This document shows, in pieces, positions 8,342 through 16,917 of a stretch of 64,000 bases of DNA. Position numbers and translations under genes: made by a program. The notes below the pieces were generated by a model. The model made no database searches, was not told where the DNA came from, and was given only the letters and a program-made list of their open reading frames with translations. The stretch is from Staphylococcus kloosii. GTDB lineage: Bacteria; Bacillota; Bacilli; Staphylococcales; Staphylococcaceae. The stretch spans positions 558,001-622,000 of the forward strand of contig NZ_CP027846.1 of NCBI RefSeq assembly GCF_003019255.1. The letters are read 5' to 3'. Numbering within the stretch: position 1 is the stretch's first letter; each line of letters opens with the position of its first letter.

Positions 8342-10459
8342 ATGAAACAACATCAAGAAATATCTAAGTATAGTATAAGAAAGTTAGCAAAAGGCGCAGG
8401 CGCATTACTTATTAGTAGTGTGTTATTATTTAGCGCGCAAAACAATGCTTCAGCGACAGAGCAAAATAGCAATAGTGCTAGTGTTAATGGCCAAACAGTT
8501 ACTAACGCACCGGCTAAAGCTACACAGAAGAAAGATACGACAAATCCTGAAATTCAAAGCATTAAGATGGATAAACGTGAGTATGCACCTGGAGAAATTG
8601 CTATTGCAACATTAATTGTGAAAGATGAAAGCAATCTAGCTGATACTTCAATCGGTTTTACAAATACTACACAAGTTGGTACGCCGGCATTAAGTGGTGT
8701 AGCTGATAAAGCGAACATCGAAAAAATTGGAGATGACTTATGGAAAGTTACAATTCAAATTAATATTCCAGACAAAATAGGGGACACATCATACAAATTT
8801 TCAGCGGCTATTGTAGATGATGCGGCAGAAAATGGCACAACGATAGCACCGGAACTTGCACCTACGTCACTCAATGTTAACGATTTATCATTTAAAGTAG
8901 TTAATAAAAATGTATCAAATGTTGATACAGAATTACCTCAATTTGATAGTGTGACGGTTGATAAACAGACATATGCACCGGGTGACGTGATTAAAGCACA
9001 ATTAAAAATTTCGGATAAAAGCACATTAAAAGAAGTATCAGTCGGTTTTGAAAATGATCCGGATAAAGGCCTAATTGGATTAAATAAAGTTGCTGATCTA
9101 AGTAATGTACAACGTAATAGTGAAGGACAATGGGTAGTGAATGTAGAAATTCCTATTCCAAGTGACTTAGAAGACGGTAGTTATAAGTTTTCGCATATTA
9201 GTGCGACAGACGAATTTGGTAATGCATTTGGTTTAATTGATGTACCAGACTTTGAGACAAAATTCACGAACGTGAAATTTAATGTAGCTAAGTCTGGAAG
9301 TGATAAAAAAGCAGTAACCCCAGTGAAACCACAAACTAACGACCAAAATAAAGTTGCTGACGTTATTAATACAAATACAACAGATGCTAAAAAATCTGAT
9401 CATGTAGAACAACCAAATAATAATGTTCCAACGCCAGAACAACCACAAGATAACAACACAAATCAACCAGATCAAAGTGTAACTCAAGATAGTGATAAAG
9501 CAGCACCAAACAAAGATGTTGAAGATGCTAATGCGCAAAATAATAACGATGCAACAATGAAAGATCAAAGTACTGATAAAGCTGCTGAACCAAAGGCACC
9601 AGCAACACCTGATCAAACTAACGATAATGATAGTAAAGTAGCGCCACCAAGCGAGACACCTAAAGCATCTACGCCTAATACAAACGCTCAAATTAAGCCT
9701 ATGGATACACCATCGGAACAAAATAATGCTAAACAATCGAATGATGTAGCGACAACGCCAAAAGCTACGGATAAGGCTCAACCACAAGTTAAAGCTGAAG
9801 CACCACAAGCCAATAAAGTACAAGCTCAATCTCAAGACAAAAATGCATCATCTAGTACAGCTAAAGATGTTAATAAGCAAGCACAGTCATCCGACAAAAA
9901 ATCAGCAAATGCTCAAGCTCCTGAACCAAAAGTAAATAAACCGAGTAACGTAGATAACGGTCAACAAGGAACAGGCGCAGATGCCAAAGTAAAACCACAA
10001 GAGCAACCGAAGCAATCACAAAGTAAAGATAGCAAAGGGCAACAGGCAGCGGCTAAATCACAAATGCACAACAAAGCGACTCAAGGCAATGCCAAGGATC
10101 AATCAACTACGAAACAACAGATGAATAATAAAACTACAGCTGAGATGCCTAAACAAGCAACAACGAAAGCTATGGACAATGCTACAAGTAACAAAACGCA
10201 ACAAGCAACAAACAATAAAGCAGTAGCTACGCCAGCTCAAAATAAAACAAAAGCTACAGACAATAATAAAAAAGCTGTAACTGACAAACAAACAGCCTCA
10301 AAAGACAAAGCAAATAACAATGCCAAAGATGCAAAATCAACAAAACAATTACCTAAAACAGGTATGATCGATACTATGCGCGATTACTTCTTTGTTGGCG
10401 TATTAATGGCTGTTGGTATAACAGTAATTATGTTCAGAAGATTTTCCGTTTTTAAATAA
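8342..10459 (+). CDS. YSIRK signal, LPXTG-anchored surface protein with two Ig-like domains and a long stalk
   Basis: 705 residues. YSIRK at residues 10-14 followed by a hydrophobic stretch and cleavage probably after ASA (38). Two tandem homologous beta-rich domains follow (about 66-190 and 195-315), each opening with an IxSIxxDKxxYAPG-like motif (IKMDKREYAPGE and VTVDKQTYAPGD). Residues about 320-669 are a low-complexity stalk rich in N, Q, K, A, D, P and T without exact repeats. LPKTG at 670 is followed by a hydrophobic segment and FRRFSVFK, so sortase A would anchor it to peptidoglycan. The RBS is GGAGGAC. The ligand is unknown and I do not recognise the two domains as a named adhesin. 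Confidence 0.85.
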   Translation: MKQHQEISKYSIRKLAKGAGALLISSVLLFSAQNNASATEQNSNSASVNGQTVTNAPAKATQKKDTTNPEIQSIKMDKREYAPGEIAIATLIVKDESNLADTSIGFTNTTQVGTPALSGVADKANIEKIGDDLWKVTIQINIPDKIGDTSYKFSAAIVDDAAENGTTIAPELAPTSLNVNDLSFKVVNKNVSNVDTELPQFDSVTVDKQTYAPGDVIKAQLKISDKSTLKEVSVGFENDPDKGLIGLNKVADLSNVQRNSEGQWVVNVEIPIPSDLEDGSYKFSHISATDEFGNAFGLIDVPDFETKFTNVKFNVAKSGSDKKAVTPVKPQTNDQNKVADVINTNTTDAKKSDHVEQPNNNVPTPEQPQDNNTNQPDQSVTQDSDKAAPNKDVEDANAQNNNDATMKDQSTDKAAEPKAPATPDQTNDNDSKVAPPSETPKASTPNTNAQIKPMDTPSEQNNAKQSNDVATTPKATDKAQPQVKAEAPQANKVQAQSQDKNASSSTAKDVNKQAQSSDKKSANAQAPEPKVNKPSNVDNGQQGTGADAKVKPQEQPKQSQSKDSKGQQAAAKSQMHNKATQGNAKDQSTTKQQMNNKTTAEMPKQATTKAMDNATSNKTQQATNNKAVATPAQNKTKATDNNKKAVTDKQTASKDKANNNAKDAKSTKQLPKTGMIDTMRDYFFVGVLMAVGITVIMFRRFSVFK

Positions 10460-10486
10460 AATAACGCATAATTAAAAATTATGAAG

Positions 10487-10520
10487 CGACAATTTCTATT
10501 GCGATAGAGATTGTCGTTTT
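10487..10520 (+). terminator. Terminator of the surface protein gene
   Basis: CGACAATTTCTAT pairs with ATAGAGATTGTCG around a 4-nt loop and is followed by TTTT. Confidence 0.85.
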
Positions 10521-10683
10521 CTGTTGATAAGGAAAATAGAAGTTGAGTGATATAATGCAACTATCTTTTGCACATGCTAATTTAAAATATTTTTTTAATG
10601 CCTGCAATTTTGTACTATCTCAAATTAAGACGATTTTATAAACTGAGGTAACAATATAAATTAATCAGTTAGGTAGTGGGAAA

Positions 10684-11259
10684 ATGAATGTTTTATCTTA
10701 CTTTTTATATACTTTAGTAGTTACAGCAACTCCGGGACCTACGAATATTGATATTTTAAATACGATTAAAAGTAGAGGAACTAAAGCAGGCTTGAAATAT
10801 ACTTATGGTGCTACAGTGGCATTTCTAACGTTATTAATAATTTCTACCTTTTTAAATACCTTTTTAGTATCTATCATGCCTAAGTTGTTAATTGTTATGA
10901 AGGTTATAGGTAGTTTGTATATGCTATATTTAGTCTATATGTTATTTAAGAAACATGATAATGATCAGGATGAAGTGAACATTGGTACCTTTAAATCAGG
11001 CTTTAAATTACAATTTTTAAACCCTAAAGTTATAACTTTTACTATGACTGTAATACCAACTTTTGTACTTGCATATTATAGTTCTGTTTCAATAATAACT
11101 ATTTATATTATTGTGACTTCTATAATCGCTATGTTTGCTTTTAGTCTTTGGCTCATTTTTGGGACGTTATTACAAACTTTTCTTAGACGGCACGAAATAG
11201 GTATGAATATCGTGATGGCTATATTTTTAATTTACGCAGCAGTTATGGTTTGGCTTTAA
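10684..11259 (+). CDS. RhtB/LysE-family exporter
   Basis: 191 residues with about six hydrophobic segments and the family start VTATPGPTNIDILN. It is related to RhtB/LysE amino acid and homoserine-lactone exporters, a different branch from the exporter at 5895. It is followed after 26 nt by an AraC-type regulator on the same strand, so the two probably form an operon in which the regulator senses the exported compound. GTAGTGGGAAA precedes the ATG. Confidence 0.8.
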   Translation: MNVLSYFLYTLVVTATPGPTNIDILNTIKSRGTKAGLKYTYGATVAFLTLLIISTFLNTFLVSIMPKLLIVMKVIGSLYMLYLVYMLFKKHDNDQDEVNIGTFKSGFKLQFLNPKVITFTMTVIPTFVLAYYSSVSIITIYIIVTSIIAMFAFSLWLIFGTLLQTFLRRHEIGMNIVMAIFLIYAAVMVWL

Positions 11260-11285
11260 TTCTGATTTTTTGAGGGTGTGTAGCT

Positions 11286-12062
11286 ATGAATGAATTTATA
11301 TTTAAAAACGCAATTAATATTACTGCATTACATGCAAAATTCGATGATTTTATGTACAAAACACATGCTCACCAAGAATATGCCATTGGTGTGACGCTGA
11401 ATGGGATACAAGCATATAACTTAAAAAATGATTTTATACTATCTCACAGTGATGGAATTATGTTCTTTAACCCAGAGGAAAATCACGATGGCATGGCATA
11501 TAATGGTCAGACACTTGAATACGTTATGTTGTACATCAAACCCGAGCAATTATTAGAAGCTAGTAATTTAAATCAGCTATACCAATTTGAAAAGCCAATT
11601 ATTTATGATGAAAATATTAAAAGTAATATTTTAAGGCTTGCGTCTGCAATTTTTAATGAAGAATCAGATGATGTGTGCTATGGGTTATTTTTAAAATTGA
11701 TAGATAGTTTACAGGTTGATAGCACACATTTATTTTCTCAATTTGAAGATAATAAGTTGTCACTTGCACAAGAAATAATAAAACAACAATTAACTGAAAA
11801 ACTCAATATTGATAACATTGCACAACAATTAGGAATGTCCAAGTATCAATTTATACGATTTTTCAAGCGTCAATGTGGAATAACACCATATCAATATTAT
11901 ATTAATTATAAAGTTGAAAAGGCTAAACATATTATAGAAACGTATAGAGATGTCTATTGGGCAATTGTAGAATGTGGGTTTGTAGATTTAGCACATTTAA
12001 ATAAGTGTTTTAAATATCGTTATGGTGTTACTGCCCATCAATATATGTCCCAATTTAGATAA
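11286..12062 (+). CDS. AraC-family transcriptional regulator
   Basis: 258 residues. An N-terminal cupin-like sensor half (HAHQEYAIGVTLNGIQAY) and a C-terminal pair of helix-turn-helix motifs (about residues 160-258), with LNIDNIAQQLGMSKYQFIRFFKRQCGITPYQYY split over the first HTH and linker. This architecture is common for AraC regulators placed beside LysE exporters. The RBS is GAGGGTG. The last codons and stop lie within a 21-bp perfect inverted repeat that acts as the terminator. Confidence 0.85.
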   Translation: MNEFIFKNAINITALHAKFDDFMYKTHAHQEYAIGVTLNGIQAYNLKNDFILSHSDGIMFFNPEENHDGMAYNGQTLEYVMLYIKPEQLLEASNLNQLYQFEKPIIYDENIKSNILRLASAIFNEESDDVCYGLFLKLIDSLQVDSTHLFSQFEDNKLSLAQEIIKQQLTEKLNIDNIAQQLGMSKYQFIRFFKRQCGITPYQYYINYKVEKAKHIIETYRDVYWAIVECGFVDLAHLNKCFKYRYGVTAHQYMSQFR

Positions 12063-12103
12063 AGCGTCTGGAACAAGTTGTCTCCAGACGCTTTATCTAA
12101 ATT
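12052..12103 (+). terminator. 21-bp perfect hairpin overlapping the araC-type stop codon
   Basis: The left arm (12052-12072) and right arm (12083-12103) are exact reverse complements around a 10-nt loop. The TAA stop at 12060-12062 lies in the left arm. There is no long T run after it, so its use as a classical intrinsic terminator is likely but not certain. Confidence 0.6.
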
Positions 12104-12205
12104 CGCAGTAGATGACTGAATTGAAAAGGTACATGTATCAAACTTTTTTAACTCTTGTCATCATTATCAGTGTTACGTTATTAAGGAGAAAGATGGATGA
12201 AAGAA

Positions 12206-12237
12206 AAGAGGCCTGAAACATTACATTTCAGGCTTCT
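12206..12237 (-). terminator. Terminator of the LysR gene
   Basis: GCCTGAAA (12211-12218) pairs with TTTCAGGC (12226-12233). On the minus strand a CTCTTTTCTTTC tail follows. It begins immediately after the LysR stop codon. Confidence 0.7.
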
Positions 12238-13122
12238 TTATATCCTATCTACATGTTGTTGCATAATATCGATGAATGCTTGTAGCGCTTTAGTTCTTAT
12301 TGATGAGTGTTCTAAGTATGAAAAAGAGCGCCATAAGGGTAACTTTTTAGTGTTAATAATTGTTAATTCATTACGTTCTAATTCTTTTTTAATTGCCCAA
12401 GTAGATAGTATACTCAGCCCAATACCTGCCTCTACAGATGTTTTAATGGGTTGTGTGCTACTATAATGTAGTAACTTATTAGGTGCGATTGCTAATAACT
12501 TGAATGCTCTATCCATGGCTTCTCGAGTGCCTGAACCGTATTCACGTACAATCCAGTTTTGTTGTTCTAATTGTGTGGTAGAAACATGAGATAATTGCGC
12601 TAGCGGATGGTGGGGGCTAGCTACAATAACCATAGAATCCTTGGCAAAAATTGTTTTCTTAATAGCATTGTGCGTAACTTTACCTTCGATAATACCTATA
12701 TCAAGCTGACGTGTTTCGACTAAACGCATGATTTCTTCAGTGTTATCAATCGTTACAGTTGGTTTAATATCGGGATAATGAGCAAGTGTTTGTGAAATGA
12801 TATGGGGAAGTACATATTCTCCGAAAGTATAACTTGCACCTATTTTTAATTCGCCACTAGGAGATTGGCTTAAATCGTTAACTTGTTCGCGCATATTATC
12901 ATAAAGCATCATAATTTCCTTAGCATTAGCATAAACGATTTCACCCGCTTTACTTAAATACACGTATTTATTACTACGTTCCAATAATTTAGTGCCCATA
13001 CGTTCTTCGAGTGTACGAATATATTGAGATACGGCTGGTTGCGTCATGAGATGCACTTCGGCTGCGCGCGAGAAATTTTGTTTTTCGGCTACAGTGATAA
13101 AAACGGATAAATATTGATCCAT
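12238..13122 (-). CDS. LysR-family regulator (CysL/YeiE-like)
   Basis: 294 residues. N-terminal winged helix (about 1-60: FSRAAEVHLMTQPAVSQYIR) and a LysR substrate domain (IGASYTFGEYVLP, DIGIIEGKV). It is divergent from a YeiH-type transporter, the same arrangement as yeiE-yeiH in enterobacteria, which supports control of that neighbour. CysL/YeiE relatives respond to sulfur or iron metabolites; which ligand applies here is unknown. The SD is GGGAGGTAGAC before the ATG. Confidence 0.85.
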   Translation of the reverse strand: MDQYLSVFITVAEKQNFSRAAEVHLMTQPAVSQYIRTLEERMGTKLLERSNKYVYLSKAGEIVYANAKEIMMLYDNMREQVNDLSQSPSGELKIGASYTFGEYVLPHIISQTLAHYPDIKPTVTIDNTEEIMRLVETRQLDIGIIEGKVTHNAIKKTIFAKDSMVIVASPHHPLAQLSHVSTTQLEQQNWIVREYGSGTREAMDRAFKLLAIAPNKLLHYSSTQPIKTSVEAGIGLSILSTWAIKKELERNELTIINTKKLPLWRSFSYLEHSSIRTKALQAFIDIMQQHVDRI

Positions 13123-13233
13123 GAATAATGTCTACCTCCCTGTATAAGTGATTACTTATTATCATCATTATAATAAATAATTTTACTTATAGCTAGGTGC
13201 ATCATACCCTTGTATATGACGGGAGGTATTGTT

Positions 13234-14241
13234 ATGACAATCACACAAGGAGATAAGCAATACTTTAAAAATTTTGTTCTCGGCATAGTATTTACTTTTA
13301 TCATAGCCGGACTAGGGTTTCTATTGTCGTTGATTCCTGGACTAGATCATATCGGACAATTAGCCTGTGCTATTATTTTGGCTGTGATTTATCGGCAACT
13401 ATTTGGCTATCCTAACCAACTGAAGCCGGGCATTACTTTTTCACAACAAAAATTATTACGTTTAGCTATAATTTTGTACGGTTTAAAGTTAAATGTCGAT
13501 GCGATATTACATCATGGTTTAATGTTGATTGTTAAAGATGCGATCATTATTGCATTTGCGATTATCGCCATGATTATACTAGCTAAAATTTTTAAAGCAG
13601 ATAAAATGATTACTTTATTATTAGGCGTAGGTACTGGTGTATGTGGTGCCGCGGCTATCGCAGCAATAGCGCCAATCGTAAAGGCAGAAGATGACGATAC
13701 GGCGATTAGTGTTGGCTTAGTCGCTTTAGTAGGTACCTTTTTTGGTATTGGTTACACGTTACTTCAACCTATCATGCCTTTAAGTCATTCACAGTACGGT
13801 ATTTGGTCAGGTAGTAGTTTGCATGAGTTAGCACACGTTGCAATTGCAGCAGGACCATTAGGTGGGCATACAATAGCAATTGCTATGTTAGCGAAGTTAG
13901 GCCGAGTATTCTTACTTGTACCTTTAGCATTTATTTTCTTAGCTTATATGAAAAAGAAAAAGCAACATGATGAAAATACACGTATACAGTTTCCATGGTT
14001 TTTAATCGGTTTTATCATCATGAGTGTCATAGGTACTTACGTACTTGGTAATGTTATTACATTGCCACATGGTGTGATGACTGGTATATCTCAAGTGACG
14101 ACGTGGTTGCTAACTGCTGCTATGGTCGGACTTGGATTAAATGTTAACTTACAAGATGTTAAAGACCGTGCATTAAAACCTTTAATTGCGATGTTAATCA
14201 TATCGGTTTGTGTATCATTATTAGCGTTTTTCTTAATTTAA
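13234..14241 (+). CDS. YeiH-family putative sulfate/anion exporter
   Basis: 335 residues from the chosen ATG, with about ten hydrophobic segments. LLLGVGTGVCGAAAIAAIAP and SLHELAHVAIAAGP are typical of the YeiH (UPF0324) family. I start at 13234 because ACGGGAGG lies at proper distance; an in-frame TTG at 13210 would put that ribosome binding site inside the gene. Divergent from a LysR regulator. The family's proposed sulfate or taurine-related transport is poorly tested. Confidence 0.8.
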   Translation: MTITQGDKQYFKNFVLGIVFTFIIAGLGFLLSLIPGLDHIGQLACAIILAVIYRQLFGYPNQLKPGITFSQQKLLRLAIILYGLKLNVDAILHHGLMLIVKDAIIIAFAIIAMIILAKIFKADKMITLLLGVGTGVCGAAAIAAIAPIVKAEDDDTAISVGLVALVGTFFGIGYTLLQPIMPLSHSQYGIWSGSSLHELAHVAIAAGPLGGHTIAIAMLAKLGRVFLLVPLAFIFLAYMKKKKQHDENTRIQFPWFLIGFIIMSVIGTYVLGNVITLPHGVMTGISQVTTWLLTAAMVGLGLNVNLQDVKDRALKPLIAMLIISVCVSLLAFFLI

Positions 14242-14251
14242 AAGTGATTAT

Positions 14252-14291
14252 AAAAAAGGTTGAGACATCGAATAACTGTCTCAACCTTTTT
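14252..14291. terminator. Bidirectional terminator between yeiH-type gene and membrane protein pair
   Basis: AAAAAGGTTGAGACA pairs with TGTCTCAACCTTTTT. Both strands have a T run, so it serves the convergent genes on either side. Confidence 0.9.
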
Positions 14292-14298
14292 CGTATGT

Positions 14299-15429
14299 TT
14301 AATTATTATTGTTGTCTTCTTGTGCTAATTCCTCACGCTGTTTGTAGCGTTCTAATTGTCTATAACCATAGGTGCTTTCCTTCACTAAAGTCACATTAGT
14401 TAAGCCGACGCCGATTGTGCCGGCTACGATTGCAATAGAAGCGGCAAACCATGCCAATTCAATATAGTTAACAGGTCCGGCTAAGCCAGAAAGACCTATT
14501 GTTTTACCTAGAAAATCAGGCGGAATAATCGTCACTGCTGTAATTAAAAATAACAACATTAACGTTAAATAATAAATAAATACCGACACGAGTAAGGTTA
14601 CGATTGTCGTAAAATTATATAGGTGAGTAATACGTTTACTTTGGTTTTTAGGTGGTTTTTCCCATAATTGATGTGCTAGGACAATCCATAAGACCATAGC
14701 TACAATAGCGGCTATTGAAATAGACAATAAACGTAAGTTTGAAAAAATATAGCTTAAATTCCACATTGTAGTAAATACGAGTCCAAAGGCACCGGTCGTA
14801 AAGGCTAACGCAACGGAATTATTTAAACTGCGCATCATGTTTAAAGGGTTATTCGCAAAAGTCATGCCAATAACTAATCTAATGCTACCGTTTAAGTGTG
14901 GTTCAACGAGATAACGTAGATGTACTGTGTCATCATTTCCAACGGCAGTATCAATCACTTTTAACGGTGCTAGTGGAAATTGCTTCTGTAAGTTTTTGTT
15001 TATAACTTTACCTTTTGAGTCGCTGTGCACGGTTGAATAGGAATGAGCAACGACTCTAATGCTTTCTGCAATAGTTTGACTGACTCTTTTTCTAAGTGGT
15101 CGCCAACCATAAGCAGGTAGTGAAATAATAATCGCACCATTGGTTTTATTAATATCAACTGCGACCACATTTTTATCTTCGAAAATAGGTAAGTCAGTTA
15201 AACTTACAATGTAATCCCAATCATGATTATTAATATATGTCTCGATTGCAGAATGAATTTCATATACAGATTCAGCTGAGCCTGCCAATGGATCTTCAAT
15301 TGTTTCGATATGCCATTCTTCATTTTCTTCAAATTGTTTGTTCAATATATCTGGTAATGTACCATAATATATATTTGCTAATCGTTTAGCTAAACCAGGG
15401 GCTGCAATTATGCCTATTTTCTTAGTCAT
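14299..15429 (-). CDS. Uncharacterised membrane protein, paralogue 2 of a tandem pair
   Basis: 376 residues, no function recognised. The N-terminal half (to about residue 205) is soluble, with GIIAAPGLAKRLAN, DPLAGSAESVYEIH, WDYIVSLTDLP and AIIISLPAYG. The C-terminal half has four or five hydrophobic segments with FTTGAFGLVFTTMWNLSYIF, HQLWEKP and LYNFTTIVTLL, then a charged tail. Each of these blocks recurs in the upstream neighbour, so the two are paralogues. Its ATG overlaps the neighbour's TGA (ATGA) and AGGAGG lies 10 nt upstream. Probably the two proteins act together at the membrane. Confidence 0.7.
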   Translation of the reverse strand: MTKKIGIIAAPGLAKRLANIYYGTLPDILNKQFEENEEWHIETIEDPLAGSAESVYEIHSAIETYINNHDWDYIVSLTDLPIFEDKNVVAVDINKTNGAIIISLPAYGWRPLRKRVSQTIAESIRVVAHSYSTVHSDSKGKVINKNLQKQFPLAPLKVIDTAVGNDDTVHLRYLVEPHLNGSIRLVIGMTFANNPLNMMRSLNNSVALAFTTGAFGLVFTTMWNLSYIFSNLRLLSISIAAIVAMVLWIVLAHQLWEKPPKNQSKRITHLYNFTTIVTLLVSVFIYYLTLMLLFLITAVTIIPPDFLGKTIGLSGLAGPVNYIELAWFAASIAIVAGTIGVGLTNVTLVKESTYGYRQLERYKQREELAQEDNNNN

Positions 15430-16592
15430 TGTTTACTACCCTCCTTATGTGATTGGACTTGTCCCTCGTGTTGTTCTTCGCGTTCTTTATAATTTGATGA
15501 TGCTTCTTCTTTCTCTAATTGTTCGTCGATTTTTTGACTACGCGCATACTGACGAGAAGAATAAGTGAGTTCTTTCATTTTTTCGTCGCCTTCTAACACT
15601 GAACCTAGTGCACCAGCTAGGAGTCCGACTGAAGTAATGAACCATGTTAATCTTAAGTAATTCGTTATGGAGTGTTCGCCGTCAGCCTTCCCCCATAGTT
15701 GAAATAAATTATCTGGGACGAACAGCATGACACTAATAAATAAAAATAAAAACAAAATAATATAGTTAAAGACTGTCAAGCTTATTAGGGTCGTTAAAGT
15801 AGTTAGATTATAAGCGTATCTATATTTGCGTTGACTTTTAGAAGAAGGTTTTTCCCAAAAATGGTGGGAATAAATAAGCCATGAAACCATGCCAATGACT
15901 GCGATAAACATTAAGATAATAAAACGTAAAATACTGAAATCAATGCTTAGCTGCCATGGCGTTGAAAAGATTGAAACGTAAGTACCAGTAGCAAAACCTA
16001 ATGAAATAATTTTCTTAAAAGCACCAATAGCTTTCCATGGTTGATTGGCATATGTCATACCCAGCACGGCTTTAATTCCGCCTATTATCGTGGAATTTAA
16101 AACAAACCGCTCATCCGTAGAATTATGATCATTTGGCTCTACTTGTTTAATATTACTTATAGAAAGATTACTAAATTTAAGTTCAACAGATGCGTTGTTA
16201 GATATGCTATATAGGTAATAAATTATCTCACTAAGTGCGTTAACGAATTTATGTTTTAATCGATAAATACCTAAGGATGGTAAAGAAATTAAAGCTGTTT
16301 GATTAGTGGTACTGACGTCCGATAAAACAGCTTTACTATTCGAAAAACTGGGTAAATCAGTAACACAAACGGAGAAGTCCCAATTATTTTCATTTTTACG
16401 CCGATAGGCATAATCTATACATTCATGTACGTATTCTGCACTCCCTGTGACACTGTCGCCTTCAATGTCGAAGTTACAATCGATGTTTGGTAGTAATGAT
16501 TTAATATGTTGTTGTAATGCGTCTAAACATTTATTAGTTAATTTTTCGGGCATACCTGGGGCCACGATTAATCCAATGTTAATGGTTTTCAA
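15426..16592 (-). CDS. Uncharacterised membrane protein, paralogue 1 of a tandem pair
   Basis: 388 residues starting at TTG, supported by AAAGGAG 8 nt upstream. It matches the downstream protein in order: GLIVAPGMPEKLTNK, DSVTGSAEYVHE, WDFSVCVTDLP, ALISLPSLG, VLGMTYANQPW, FATGTYVSIFSTPWQLS, HHFWEKP, YNLTTLTTLI. Its soluble half spans about residues 1-205, then four to five membrane segments and a 45-residue charged tail rich in E, K, Q and S that the paralogue lacks. First gene of a two-gene operon. Function unknown. The APG and TDLP motifs suggest a nucleotide- or ligand-binding fold, but this is speculative. Confidence 0.7.
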   Translation of the reverse strand: MKTINIGLIVAPGMPEKLTNKCLDALQQHIKSLLPNIDCNFDIEGDSVTGSAEYVHECIDYAYRRKNENNWDFSVCVTDLPSFSNSKAVLSDVSTTNQTALISLPSLGIYRLKHKFVNALSEIIYYLYSISNNASVELKFSNLSISNIKQVEPNDHNSTDERFVLNSTIIGGIKAVLGMTYANQPWKAIGAFKKIISLGFATGTYVSIFSTPWQLSIDFSILRFIILMFIAVIGMVSWLIYSHHFWEKPSSKSQRKYRYAYNLTTLTTLISLTVFNYIILFLFLFISVMLFVPDNLFQLWGKADGEHSITNYLRLTWFITSVGLLAGALGSVLEGDEKMKELTYSSRQYARSQKIDEQLEKEEASSNYKEREEQHEGQVQSHKEGSKQ

Positions 16593-16917
16593 GGTCTACG
16601 CTCCTTTGCTAAGTAATTTTATATATTTTAAAAATAAGATTTCGCTATTTGAATAATCTTAGAAAATATTATTTTGAGGGGTATGATGTCATATAGCATC
16701 ACTTAGATTTTTAAATATAATAAACATACAATTTAATATGCTTCTGTAACGGGAATTACAAAAGCTCAATTATCTATTTTATACCCTTTATATTTAACAT
16801 TTAAAGATTAAAATAATATTGTTGTACAAGTTTCGATAAGCGAAGCAGTATAATTCTTTAGAAAGCGCTTACTTTTAGAAAAAAAGGGTAGAATTTATAA
16901 AAAAGGAGGTAATGTTA
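16593..16917. promoter_or_regulatory. Intergenic region with CcpA (cre) site and promoter for the aldehyde dehydrogenase
   Basis: AGAAAGCGCTTACT (16860-16873) matches the cre consensus at 13 of 14 positions. It sits 6 nt after a TATAAT (16849-16854), a position where CcpA would block transcription. No clear -35 at 17 bp. The region must also hold the promoter of the divergent membrane-protein pair, which I cannot pinpoint. No ORF seen. Confidence 0.6.

Noticed and set aside
9233..9835. 200-codon open frame on the minus strand within the surface protein gene
   Set aside because: It is the complement of the low-complexity stalk, gives an implausible W/C/R/I-rich protein and has no ribosome binding site.
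12197..12466. 89-codon plus-strand ORF opposite the LysR gene
   Set aside because: It runs through the LysR terminator and antisense to its coding sequence; the product is Cys/Leu-rich and unlike any protein.
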